DNA from: Glebionis coronaria
Taxonomy: Eukaryota > Streptophyta > Magnoliopsida > Asterales > Asteraceae
Direction of reading: 5' to 3'
Length of the DNA: 64,000 nucleotides
NCBI GenBank assembly: GCA_025667525.1
Contig: CM046874.1
Coordinates: 285,054,380 to 285,118,379 of the forward strand
The notes under the pieces were generated by a model. That model did not search any database, was not told the DNA's origin, and was given only the letters and a program-made list of their open reading frames with translations. The translations under genes and the position numbers were made by a program. Shown piece after piece: positions 12,092-22,757 of this stretch; position 1 is the stretch's first letter; each line of letters opens with the position of its first letter.

Positions 12092-13029
12092 TGTAAAACC
12101 CGCATGCTCTTACCATGAACAGTACACTTATGATCGTACGTACAGGATTAAAACTTCCTTATATAACATGAACACGTATCACGAATATTAATTACAAGAA
12201 TTTCGTACGTGTTATTACACGATAAGTATTAAATACGTGTTAGTACACATAATTATTAACAATAATAATTAGAATCATGAACATAAAATCATGAACACGA
12301 AATCACGAACAGATAATTATGAACTTACGTATATTATTAATACGATGAATGTCATTACGTACAAGTAATTATAATAACATGAATTATAATAACATGAATA
12401 CTTAATAATTACGTAACACGTAGACACGAATAATTAACACGATTATTATTATTACGTATATTTAATTAACACAGCAAGTAATTACGTACGTAATGTTTAC
12501 TTTTAACACGTAGGAGAATAACTATGAGAATTCACGACACTTAAAACACGAATGCGTACGGGTTACGTTTACACGTGAAACGATAACGAAAATCATTGCG
12601 TGATGGGCTAGTCGGTTTTAAATAGAAAAACAAGAAGTACAAGAGTGGGATGTGGTCCAATAAACAGCCTAGGCCGGTTTGAATAAAAACACGGATGAGA
12701 TATGTTATATTTTGGGAAACACTATCATAAAAACCCTAGTACACCACACCATCGGTTTTTTTCTTTCTTTTCTCCATCTATGGCTACCGCCACTTTCTTC
12801 TACATCAACAACCAAGGAAAAATGTCGTCTAACTCAAGATCAAGGCTTGTACATGTTTTAGATTGTTTAAACCCTAATCACAAATCAAGGTAACCCTTAA
12901 AAACGTTTTCTTTTTTTATTTAGTTAAGAGATGTAATCAAGGACTGTTAGAGCAATTTAGTCACGTTAAAAACAAGTTAGGGTAAAGGAAAATCATGTCT
13001 AGGTGTTGTTTACATACGGTTTACACTCA

Positions 13030-13055
13030 AACCGAGACATATATATGTCTCGGTT
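13030..13055. repeat. 26-bp perfect palindrome in B1 LTR
   Basis: The arms AACCGAGACATAT and ATATGTCTCGGTT form a perfect palindrome. In the right LTR it is 24 bp (41319-41342). About 110 bases downstream is a second hairpin, ACCGAGACC-TTAT-GGTCTCGGT, perfect in the right LTR and with one mismatch in the left. Both share the word CCGAGAC. Confidence 0.85.
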
Positions 13056-13984
13056 GTGGTATGCTTTTACCAGCCGTAACCCTAAAAGGGTGTTGGCTTG
13101 GTTTTGTTCTGGCGGGGGTAACACAACCCCAGTAGGGGCGTTTTTGTTCAGGCAGTGGGAACCAAGACCTTATGGTCTCGGTGGGAAGTTTAGAAGTAGC
13201 AGGGGGTAGTGGCTACTGCGCAGCCAGCAGCAACACTAGGGGTGTTTGGATGCTGGTTTTGGACATGGCGTTTGGTAAACAATTATAGGAACTTAAAAAG
13301 CGTGTTTGGTTATCATTTTTCAAGCTAATTTAATTAATTTAATTTAATTGGAATATTAAATTAATCATGCAATATTAAATTTATTTAATCTATTTAATAT
13401 TGATGTTAATCTTGTCAAGTTAAGTTATATTATTTAAAACCTTAGTTATACGAGTATTACTAAATTTGTTGGTCCGGTTCACGTCACGTTTAAATTATAA
13501 AACACGGTTCACGTCACGTTTAAATTATAAAACACGGTTCCCGACTTAGTTAATTTTACAAGTTGATTAATTTACAAGTTATTTATTTACACGCTTAATT
13601 AAATTAATTTAACATGTTACATAATTAATTTAATTACAACATGAATTAGGTTAACTATTTTATTAATAATACATGACTTTAACCTAAGTATTTTTATGAT
13701 TTAATTTTAGACTAAGTAATTAATTAATTATTAAAACATGACTTATAATTAATTAATTATCATGACTTAGGTTATATTAGTATTAATATTAATACATGTT
13801 TTAACCTAAGCAATTTAGACACTTAATTTAATTAAATCATGTTATATTTAATTAAATGATATAATCTATAGTTTGTTTAATTTACATGTAATAATTAATA
13901 AACCATACTATTAATCACATGACTTAGTATATATAATCAGTAAAACTTAAGCTTACCCTTTTTAGCTTATTAATCCATCTTATT

Positions 13985-14215
13985 TCTATATATGGAAACT
14001 TTCTTTTTTTAGAAACTTATCTATTTTAAGCAGTAAATCTATTTATGGAAACTTTCTATTTTTAGAAATTTATATATTTTAAGCAGTAAATCTATTTATG
14101 GAAACTCTCTATTTTTAGAAACTTATCTATTTTAAGCAGTAAATCTATTTTTGGGAACTTTCTATCTCTGGAAAACTTTCTATTTTAGGAAACCTGTTAT
14201 TTTTTGAAAGTTACT
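13985..14215 (+). repeat. Tandem repeats in B1 5' LTR
   Basis: About 60-bp units containing GGAAACTTTCTATTTTTAGA and AAGCAGTAAATC are repeated three to four times. The right LTR has the same array at about 42275-42490. The B2 LTR (63150-63420) has a different arrangement, with about eight 17-19-bp units of GAAAGTTTCCAAAAATA. Confidence 0.8.
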
Positions 14216-14392
14216 TATTATTACACAACAAGTATAATAATACAAGAAATACAAGTAATACTTAATTAGAATATACAAAATACACGATAAACACAGTATA
14301 ACCTTAAAATCAGTAAAACAAGACATGAACATATAAAACAAGCTAAAACATGATATAAAACAAGCTACGTAATCAATAATCAGAATACTTAT

Positions 14393-14734
14393 TGAAGGTC
14401 TACGTAATTAATGGCCTATTCTATGTGATTGATTTGGTGGATTTAAGTGGTTGATTGATTGATAATTAAAGAAGAAATGAAGGAATGAGATGAAGGATTA
14501 GAGAGAGAAAGGAGAGAAGGGAGAGAGTTAGAGAGAGAAAGTGAAAGATGAAATATGATTAAATGTGAAATGGAATCAACAACCCCCTCCTAACATGCTA
14601 GGAGGGGTTATATATAGCCCACCCTACATGTGGGCTATATGGACTATACAATAATTAAATAGATCACGAGCCCATTACATAATTATCGTTGGAGCGACCG
14701 ATCCTTCATAAATACGTAAAACGTATTTCCAACA
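14393..14734 (-). repeat. D 3' LTR
   Basis: On the plus strand it runs TGAAGGTC...TTTCCAACA, identical by eye to the right LTR. It contains the TATATATA promoter (14609-14616) with the CCCCTCCTA/TAGGAGGGG hairpin (14584-14607), a second stem TATAGCCCAC/GTGGGCTATA on the other side of the TATA box, and a run of GAGAGA words. Confidence 0.95.
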
Positions 14735-14876
14735 ATCTCCCCCTAAGGGAGGTCGCTCCAAGAAACAAAGTTCTAAATAGTCTATAACTCGTGATCTATG
14801 CTAACTAAGATGTGACCGAGACTTTATTGGGAAAAACGTATTTCCAACAATCTCCCCCTAAGGGAGGTCACATCTT
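14689..14876 (-). promoter_or_regulatory. D polypurine tract, duplicated, each copy inside an 11-bp stem
   Basis: The PPT (plus strand CTCCCCCT at 14737-14744) lies directly inside the 3' LTR. Arms TTGGAGCGACC (14689-14699, in the LTR) and GGTCGCTCCAA (14751-14761, interior) enclose it. A second copy of the LTR-end and PPT sequence (about 14833-14865) is enclosed by different arms, AAGATGTGACC (14807-14817) and GGTCACATCTT (14866-14876). The enclosed sequence is almost the same in both, while the outer parts of the arms differ and still pair perfectly. Confidence 0.9.
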
Positions 14877-16990
14877 TTTACAAAATCTTAAACCTAGCAT
14901 CTATTCTTGAGTCTTCGATTTTGTTCTTGTGAATATGCTTGATGTGATCTTTGACTTTAGTCTTGAGCATGTTTCCTTGCCTTGACCTTGTGCATTCTTC
15001 ACTTGTGATATTTGCCTCTTTGTGACTTCTTGTTCCACATACTTATACTTTTAAATTCTTGAAAGCTTCAGAGTTTGATACAGCGGAAGACTTGACCTTC
15101 AGGCTTTCTTGAATTTGTTGAAGTACTAATTGTATGTAGTATAAGCATGTGGTGACGACTTCTTCTGGATTATACACCGCAATGCCACCTTCTTGTTACG
15201 CTGCATAAGACAGTTAGCAACAAAACAATATACGCGGATGAAATGGCCTTGAACATTTCATTCTAATTCGGTAGCAATTTACCTCCGGTCGGTGAAGACC
15301 GTTGGACGATATCAGATATCGTACCCGTGACGGATAGTTTCAATTAAGTAACTTCCTGACAGGATTTCGCGGGTAAACCCGTTCTCTTTATTCAACCGTC
15401 CAAAGCTGACTGCGAGCATAAAGAGTGAATCACTTGGATAAATTATCCTTGTGATTAGAAGCCGTCAAATCATGTTCCTGGAACAAGTGAAGTTCAATTA
15501 AGAACCGCACCATCGTTGCTTTCCAGTTGTCACTAGCTTGATTCATAAAGAATCTTGCAAGTTACCTACCAAGTGCTGTTTGATGTTAACACTAGAAGGA
15601 TTTCCATTCGTCACTGTAAATACTTAATAGTATTACTCTGAATGTTCTGGCAAGATCATTAAGATATTGCGTAGAGGCCTGGAACGTGTTTAAATTCATT
15701 TAAGAATTAAACCACTGTTGCTTTCCAGTTATCACAAGTTTGATTCATAAAGAATCGCACAAGTCACCTACCATGAGCTTTTTGATATTCGCTCAAGAAG
15801 GATTTCCATCTTCATTGTAAATACTTTCGTATTACTCGGATGTTCAGGCAAGATCATGAAGATATTGCGTAGGACTCTTAAGATCTTTCTTACTTTTCAC
15901 AGTGTGTGAAGAAGCAAGGAATAATGAAATTGTGTCCTAATGAGATATATGATGATCTCAAATGGCTCTAGACTCGATCGTGCATTTTGGATTTTTAGTG
16001 ATCGGAGGCTGGAGAGGAGTGCCACCTTTTCAATACCAATTTATTCGGAGTGAATAAATCAATAGATAATGTGTTGATCTCCGTGTGATTAAAACAAATA
16101 CCTTTTGAGAGATATTTGAGTTAGCTGGGAAGGGTTGTGCATTGCATCACTGGGTCCATGACGTCTTTCTTCAATATCGAGAATCATTAGCAAAAATGAC
16201 CTCAATATCATATGTATTGACCCGGTTTCTGCCTAAAGTTGTAAGGAGGGCTTCTTTCTTTACACCCTTTATCTTTACAATTCTTTTTCATTCTTCAACC
16301 CCTTCAATGCTTACCAATACGTCATCACTAGCACCTTGTTGTGATTGTTCCAGTGCTAACTTAAGTACTTGGTCGGCATTCAGCTACGTTCACAATCTTT
16401 CTCCATCTTTCCTAAGGACTACTATTTCTAGCTATGGAATGTCCTTGGGAAGATTCCTCCGGTTCTAGAGAAATCATTGGACTTTAACCTATCCTACCAT
16501 CCTTATGTCACCACAATCTTCACCGTCGTGAATAGAGATGTTTTGGGTAAGTGTATGTCACCATGAAATCCATTTTGAAGTGCCAATCCATTTTGCTCCC
16601 CCTTAACATATGCTACGATATTCGAAAACATTTCGCACATGTCGGGATGAGCTAACACGTTAAGTCAAACCATTTGTGATTGATCATTTCCCATATTAAA
16701 TCACATTTTCTCCCCCATATTAAAAATATTAACCCAATCGATGTTTTTAATATCAATTGATTTAATAGCATTTTAAGAAAATTTGGGAAGAAAAATGCAA
16801 ATCCAATTATCTTCATGAATTTAACAAGCTCCCCCTCAAATTAATGAGGGTGTACTTGAAACGTAAATTAAATACCTTTTAAACACAAGTGTAAGGTATT
16901 TATTACGTTCAAAGATCATATATAATAATGAATTCACAAGATTAGCAATGTACGAGGTTGGACCTGAATAATGGAGAACAGCATATGAAA
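14877..16990 (-). mobile_element. D 3' untranslated region, hairpin-rich
   Basis: No gene is visible here. It holds a roughly 201-bp two-unit direct repeat (15477-15677 and 15678-15875) containing small hairpins such as GTTC-AATTAA-GAAC, matched in the second unit by AATTC-ATTTAA-GAATT. It also holds further C-rich, PPT-like words (CTCCCCCT or CTCCCCCA) near 16596, 16709 and 16831. The 108-residue plus-strand frame at 16142-16468 has no recognisable features. Confidence 0.7.
16692..16918. repeat. Nested hairpins around PPT-like motifs in D
   Basis: TTAAATCA and TGATTTAA enclose a C-rich CTCCCCC word and an inner stem ATATTAAAAA/TTTTTAATAT. Downstream, CTCCCCCTCA-AATTAA-TGAGGG pairs CCCTCA with TGAGGG. 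At about 16855-16916 a longer imperfect stem combines AAATACCTT/AAGGTATTT with flanking CGTAA/TTACG and TTGAA/TTCAA. Confidence 0.75.
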
Positions 16991-16999
16991 GAAGCACAT

Positions 17000-17354
17000 G
17001 GTTCTTGTTCACGAATGTTGGTCACCTCGTCACGTCCCCGAGAAATTTAATTCCCGTTGTTGAGTCAAAGCTTTCCGGTGAAATGCTTGACTTGATTATG
17101 AAAAGCGGGTTGCTATCTGAAATAATAGCAAGCCATATGGAGCATGTTTTAAATCTTTTAAACTTCTGCTCGAACTTTATTTACAACCCCGTGTCATTAT
17201 TGAATGACATTTCTAGGTTCGTAAATATTATCGATTCCAGAAGACATGCTCGTTTTATCAAAACGTTTTTGAACACACAATTTTGAAAGATTTAGAAAAA
17301 CCTTTTGAGAAATTCTCGAAAAATTGTGTTCAAAGTTTTGAAAAACAATTACTT
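17000..17354. repeat. Diverged hairpins leading into the D array
   Basis: Several inverted repeats precede the regular array: GTCATT/AATGAC near 17185-17200, a GGTTGCTAT/ATAGCAAGCC pair near 17108-17134 with one mismatch, and a long-range pair GAACAC..AATTTT/AAAATTGTGTTC spanning about 17270-17335. The 93- and 64-residue plus-strand frames here follow the repeats and are not called as genes. Confidence 0.6.
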
Positions 17355-18213
17355 GAGCTTAAGATGTTGAATATCTTAAAAGCGAGCTCAAGTCCGAGAA
17401 GTTGTAAACTTCCCGTTGTTAAGGATAAGTTTATCATCGGCGATAAACTTTCCTTTTATCTGAAGAACGAGTCCTAAGCTGACATTTACTTAGAAGTCGT
17501 GTTCATGAGCTTGAAAACTTTGACTGTTTTAACGGAAAGATCATGACCGAGAAAGGTTAATTTCTCGTTACGAGGAAAAGTTCTCTTATTTAAAAGATAC
17601 ACTTTCCTTTCTGAGCTTAAAACTTCGAATGTTTTAAGACAAGCTCATGACCGAGAAAATTGAATTTCTCGTTATGAGGATAAGTTTATCATTAATGATA
17701 AACTTTCCTTTATTTTAAGTTCGAGTTACAGTCTGACATTTAACTGTAAGTCATGTACACGAACTTAAAACCTTTGAATGGTTTTATCGTAAGCTCGTGT
17801 CCGAGAAAATTTAATTTCTCGTTAATGAGGATAAGTTTACCATCGGCGATAAACTTTCCTTTATTTGAAGAACGGGTCATCATCTGTTATTTAATGATGA
17901 GCCTTATACACGAGCTTAAAACCTTTGAATGGTTTTAGGATAAGCTCGTGTCCAAGAAAACTTAATTTCTTGTTAAGAGGGTAAGTTATCGTTGCGTGGA
18001 TAAACTTCCCTGTCTCTGAAGTCCGGGTCGTCGTCTGTCATTTAACGAGGAGCCATTGTGCATGAGCTTAAAAACTTGGAATGTTTTTTATATAAGCTCA
18101 TGCCCGAGAAAAATTAATTTCTCGTTGTTAGGATAAGTTTACCATCGGCGATAAACTTTCCTTTCTTTGAAGAGCGAGTTATAGTCTGTGATGTGACTAT
18201 AAGTCCTTGTGTT
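17355..18213. repeat. Tandem array of about 150-bp units, four hairpins per unit
   Basis: Units start at 17355, 17507 (shortened to 106 bp), 17613, 17761, 17912 and 18064. Each full unit reads, on the plus strand, hairpin I (GAGCTTA...TAAGCTC with inner AAACC/GGTTT), hairpin II (CGAGAAA...TTTCTCG), hairpin III (AAGTTTA...TAAACTT) and hairpin IV (variable stem around CTGNNATTTA). Hairpin IV stems are CTAAG/CTTAG, TTACAGT/ACTGTAA, TCATCAT/ATGATGA, TCGTCGT/ACGAGGA and TTATAGT/ACTATAA in the successive full units. The array begins a few bases after the final stop codon of D's gag ORF. Confidence 0.9.
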
Positions 18214-18218
18214 GCAGC

Positions 18219-19115
18219 TTAACCATGAATCCCCTGAGACATTTGTTTCTCTGATATCTGCTTCTTCAGCAACCAAACTCTGAGAGTGTCCTTAGTTGAA
18301 TGGTATACAACGATTGGACCGCTTCGTTCTTTTGGAACATCAACTTTGGTACCTGCATTCTCATTAGGAGTTTGTATACTTTTGCATGGGTTAGAGATAT
18401 CAATTTTAGAAGCACGTGGGGGTTCACGGTTTTCTTTTCTTGTGTCAGAGGTGGCCTGAGGGGATGATTCACTTGTCTTAGTTGGAAAACGTTACCTTTT
18501 ATAGAAAACCTTAAGTTCAGGCTTAAGTGATGTATCATCCTTTGCAATTTCCTCCCTAGTAGTCTTCGTAGAATCAGAGACTATCCTAGTTAAAGGGCAC
18601 TCGTTTCCTACAAGAGTGAAAGTTCTACCAGTGGGGTGCCACATTTTGCCAACGGGTTTGATTTTAGCTACCCACTGGGATTTAAGTCTAGCACGGGAGT
18701 TCACCTCATTAAGCAATTTTTTAATACAAGCATCATGATTTGCCGTAAAGACACATTTTCTACATGTTTTACAAGTAGCATATTTAATGTCCGAGTAAGA
18801 TCTAGACTCCTTAGATGATTGATTGATGCTCCTAGGATTGGAAATGCTACGGTTAGCAGTGTTGGGTAAACTAGAAGGCATCTGACTAGGTTTGAAATTC
18901 CTATCTCTTACATGTGTCTTTTGCTTAGCTTCCCTAAGATCAGATTCATGGCAAACGTCATTTGAACTAGTTCTAGACGTGGTCTTGGTATTTTTAGGGA
19001 AACTAGAGGCAATCATATGATTTGGTCTTGCTAAAGCTGGAGTGATCACATTGGGCCTAGTTGCTGGAGTGACTGGTCTAATAAGATGAACCAAATCAAC
19101 TTGGGAGGCAAACCG
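18219..19115 (-). pseudogene. D gag-like ORF, 3' part (split by E)
   Basis: This continues the ORF that starts at 32438. Joining 31120 to 19110 (one copy of the TSD) keeps the frame: the two parts total 2211 bases, or 737 codons. The segment reads RFASQVDLVHLIRP, then the cysteine/histidine cluster CKTCRKCVFTANHDAC, then MWHPTGRTFTLVGNECPLTR, a linker I recognise from Asteraceae Copia gag-pol proteins just upstream of the protease. An in-frame TAA lies at 18492-18494. Beyond it the same frame continues through TLRVWLLKKQISEKQ to a final TAA at 18219-18221. No protease DSG motif follows; the hairpin array starts instead. It probably encoded a nucleocapsid-like product. Confidence 0.75.
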
Positions 19116-19636
19116 TGTTGATCCCAAACTTAGATCGATTAGCTTTGTGTATACGAGATTAGATCAAGTACTACACGTAGAGAAACCTTTGCTTATGAAT
19201 AAAGTAACAAAGTGTTATGCGGAATTAACACTTGATCTAAAACACAATGATGTTAAACAAACTTTCAATTGTATTAGAATAATCGTGTTGATTACAATGA
19301 AAGGTTTAACTTGCGAATACTATGAAAACTGATATTAAACATTAACCTAAAAGATCTTCTTTTATAGAACAAGAAGTCTTGTACAATAAGCTACAAATCA
19401 ACTATTCTAGGTAAAGATAAACATAGAAAATACATTGTCGTTTCTATCCTTACTAGAAGTAATCTAGAATATAATATACGTGTAGCTCACAACTTCCATC
19501 AGTGTTTGTCTTCAATCTATCAACGCTTGACTTTATCTTGTCAACGCTTATGCTGTCAGCGCTCACTTTGCTCTTGTCAACGCTTGAGTTGTTCCTGTCA
19601 GCGTTCAAGTGTTCTGGCCTAAATTTATTCCCAACA
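19116..19636 (-). repeat. E 3' LTR
   Basis: It runs TGTTGATCCC...TTCCCAACA on the plus strand. In sense it carries TATAAAAG near 19362-19369, overlapped by a TAAAAGA/TCTTTTA hairpin. Five copies of the CGCTGACA/CGTTGACA motif lie at 19518-19610. The only difference I see from the right LTR is an A here against a C there, in TTTCAATTG versus TTTCACTTG. Confidence 0.95.
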
Positions 19637-19686
19637 ATCCTCCCCTAAACTTGATATCCACTCTTATGATCAAGTTTCTGAATAAA
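19624..19686 (-). promoter_or_regulatory. E polypurine tract within nested stems
   Basis: The PPT (sense AGGGGAGGA, plus positions about 19638-19646) abuts the LTR. Outer arms TTTATTC (19624-19630, in the LTR) and GAATAAA (19680-19686), and inner arms AAACTTGAT (19647-19655) and ATCAAGTTT (19669-19677), leave the LTR end and PPT unpaired between the two stems. Confidence 0.8.
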
Positions 19687-19688
19687 CA

Positions 19689-22600
19689 TTAAGAACTTGG
19701 AGGAGTCTGACAAACCTTATCATATTGGTAATAAATAAATCTGATCAAATTCTTTGCCACGTCACTTGTGTAATCTATCTCCAACTGGGTGTCCTTCATC
19801 TTCTCCAAAACAGCCTTGGATATGAAATACTGAGCATCTACAAGTAAATACTCAGCAAACTTTGTAGAACTCAAATGGTATACACCAGCAGCTGAATATA
19901 ATCTCCATTGAAGACCACTGAGGTCATCTTCAAGATCCTTCCATATTTCAGGATCTTCTTCATTTGTCCCACACATTCTTTTGAATGTGGTCCAAAGTTT
20001 TATTCCATTGGCTGAAGTTGGTGCTTCAGCCTCATACTTGGTCTCTAGCAACCTCCAAAGGTCTACCAAGTCTTCTCTGTCACAACTTGCAAATAAAGAT
20101 ATGAGAGTGGTAAAAGTGTGTACCTCCTTTCCAAATCTTCCAATTTTCCAGAATCCACATTCATCTTCTTCATAACTTACAATTGGATTCCTGGAATCTA
20201 GTGGTAACACATGAACCATATCTGAAGCTTCTAATGGGGAGAGCTTGAGGCTCTTTCTAATGATTGCTTCACTTGGATACAGTTGAGACATATCTTTTGG
20301 AAACTCAAGAACAAATCCCTTCTTCACTGGTCTAGGGACTATCATAGCTTTCTTGATTGCCATCTCTTCTGCAAGTTGCTCCTTTCTTTCATCTGAAAGA
20401 AGTCTGAAAGTGTTCTCTTCCTGCACTTTCACCCAAATAGGATAAGCCCTATGTTCCAACTCATCAAATGTCAAAGCCTTCAGCTTTTGATGTGTCCATC
20501 CAACTCCATGACATTTGAGCAACATAAAATAGAGCTTCCTTCTATCCCTTTTCAATTCAGAGAGAATGTTGCTTGCCCTGTACTTCAACATTACCTTACA
20601 ATCCTACTGAACTCTAAGAAGAATTTCCAAACCCCATATCTGATCAGAAATGGTCAAGTCTGGATTATCCATGCAGCTTTCTTCCCAAGAATTGTACATC
20701 TGAACTACCTCTGGCATATCAAAATCAATTTGCAACTTCAAATCTCTCAGCCTTTCCCTAGCAAGCTCATCACCATACTCAAGTCTTTCTGGTTCAACAA
20801 TCATCACACTTGAATCTGAGCTGCCTCCATCACTTTCTTCCTCAGAAGTCACAACAAATGGTGACTTTTCCTTCTCACCTTGTTCCATCATTTGCTCAGC
20901 CAACCTTCTATCAAATTCAACCTGAGCTGCATTCTTTGGAACATTTTCTTCTACCAACTTACCCTTACCCTTATCTGTTGGTTCAATTGTTGGTAAGGTA
21001 GATGATAATACCTGAGTAGGAACATCTTTGATGATAGATGATGACTGGAATACATCACCTCCATATGCAGATCTGTCAACGCCCAAATTTCCTCTATCAG
21101 CGCCCAAAATACTTCTGTCAGCGTCCAAACTTGTCTTATCAACGCTTAAATATTTTCCCTCAGCGCCTTGTGTAACCTCTCTCAGCATATCTGTAAATGA
21201 TAAATTTAAATTTGTTGGAGAGATTAAGGACGTATCAAAACCTTTTTGTTCCTTCAAACTAGTAAGAGCTTCAGCAATATCCAATGATTGACCATCTTGA
21301 CTGCTCTTATCACTCAGATTTCTTGCTTCCTCCCCTTTGGAAGACTCCTCCATACCTCCCCTTGAATGAGCACTCTCCAAAACAACAATCCTCTCCCTCA
21401 ATTCTTTGAGTTCAAGGCCTTGGTTACTGACAATTTGTACCAAGTCTGCATTTTGCTTTTGCAAGCTAATGCAGACAGCCGTCAATTCTAAAAGCGTCAT
21501 TGGTTCCAGTCTGCCCTCTTCCAAAATTGGAATTTGACCTCCCAAGTTAGGTTCATTGGGCATGGATGAGGACTTAATTATGGTGGGACTGTCTTGGCCA
21601 GCTTCTAAGCCAGAACCAATAGTCCCAGCCTCATCCAGGTCACCAGCCACACTTGTGGTGGTGGTTCTCTCTGCTACATGGCTAGGACCACCAGAGGAGA
21701 ACACTCCAGCAGTCCTTTGGCGTTTAATCAACCTATATTCTGGTGGTGTGGACGATGGTGTAGAAGATGGTGTAGATGTAGGTTGGTTAAGGGGTGTTTG
21801 GGATTGTGATGGTTGGGTGTCAATGTTGGAAACAGGCATATCAACGCCCACATTAGATGTGTCAGCGTCAAAGGGATTTTGGTCTATTTGCATTTGGTCA
21901 GGTGAGGGTAAAGGTTCAGGGATAGGCTCAAGTTGTGGTTGAGGGTCAATATGAGGTTGGGGGTCTGGTTGGGGTTGTGCTGCTGAAATAACAGCAAGCA
22001 TGGCTGGGGTTAATGGTAGGTCTCTATGAGGTGGTGAATTCATCTTGGTAAAAATAGCCTTCTTTTGTTCAGGAATCTTATAAAAGTCATTGTGATCCCT
22101 TGAACAATATCTTTGAGCATCAAAAACCATTTGCAGAAAACGGGGATAAGCTAAAGTCATTTTTGTCCCCTTGTTTTTACACATTCCTTCAAAAATCATT
22201 TTAGACCAATTATAATTTTGCCCTGTTGCAATACACACAATAGCAGATGCAATGGATCTATTGATCTCATTGTGTGCAGTACATTTGGGACTCAAACACT
22301 GAAGAAGAATGTGAATTAGGTACTTCCAGGCTGGGGGAAATTCCTGCTTATGGTACTTATTTAGAGTACCTTCATCAGGAATAGGGTATCCCAAAGCCCT
22401 TAGCCCTTGTTCTATTTCAGATATGGGAAGCATGGTTATACCATCAGCATCATTAAGATGCAAGGCCTGGCGTACCAAGGCCTCAGTAACCACCCAAGGT
22501 CTCCCATGTACAATAGAATTCAATGTTGTCACTCCATTAACTGTTGAGGAACTGACAGTGTTCCAAAGCTGTTTAATGTGTGTGACTGGAATGAGTGGGG

Positions 22601-22757
22601 CATGAGAAAGAGCATACCTTAATGGGGATGCATTCAAATACTCCACCATCTGTGTGTATTCAGGGAACAAAGTATTATCAGCAACAAGATATGCAATCAT
22701 GTTGTGTTGAGACTTGAACCCCAAATCCAATTCTGCTGAGTTAAATCTGGGTGCCAT
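19689..22757 (-). CDS. E third ORF after pol, interrupted by one in-frame TAG
   Basis: This 1023-codon frame is read from ATG 22757 and crosses a single TAG at 20604-20606 (717 residues before it, 305 codons after it including the final stop). The N-terminal third (about 1-240) is a compact hydrophobic/aromatic region with WKYLIHILLQCLSPK and YPRFLQMVFDAQR. The middle is proline-, serine- and acid-rich and contains the heptad-spaced A/V-D-R repeat. The C-terminal part, after the stop, has EDLVDLWRLL and WRLYSAAGVYHLSS. I recognise both ends as one protein common in Asteraceae Copia loci, sometimes annotated as longin-like; that label is not evidence of function. It has no RT, protease or clear membrane segment. 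Its position matches env-like ORFs of SIRE elements, but its role is unknown. The amber codon may be a mutation or a readthrough site. Confidence 0.8.

Larger units (their letters stand above)
12092..14392 (+). repeat. B1 5' LTR, part 1
   Basis: This matches 40417-42680 and is followed by element D; the LTR resumes at 35283. It contains AT-rich sequence full of ACGT and TAATTA words. A small exon-like frame starts at ATG 12780 (MATATFF...) and ends at AAG|GTAACC, which looks like a splice donor. The frame's counterpart in the right LTR (41072-41186) differs at several residues, so I do not treat it as a conserved gene. Confidence 0.9.

Noticed and set aside
12780..12893. Small exon-like frame (MATATFF...) with a splice-donor-like end in the B1 LTR
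   Set aside because: The other LTR copy has several amino-acid changes in about 40 residues; no sign of constraint. It may still be a transcribed leader.
18266..18547. Separate 93-residue minus ORF after D gag
   Set aside because: It is an alternate frame of the gag tail; the gag frame itself continues past the TAA with recognisable sequence.
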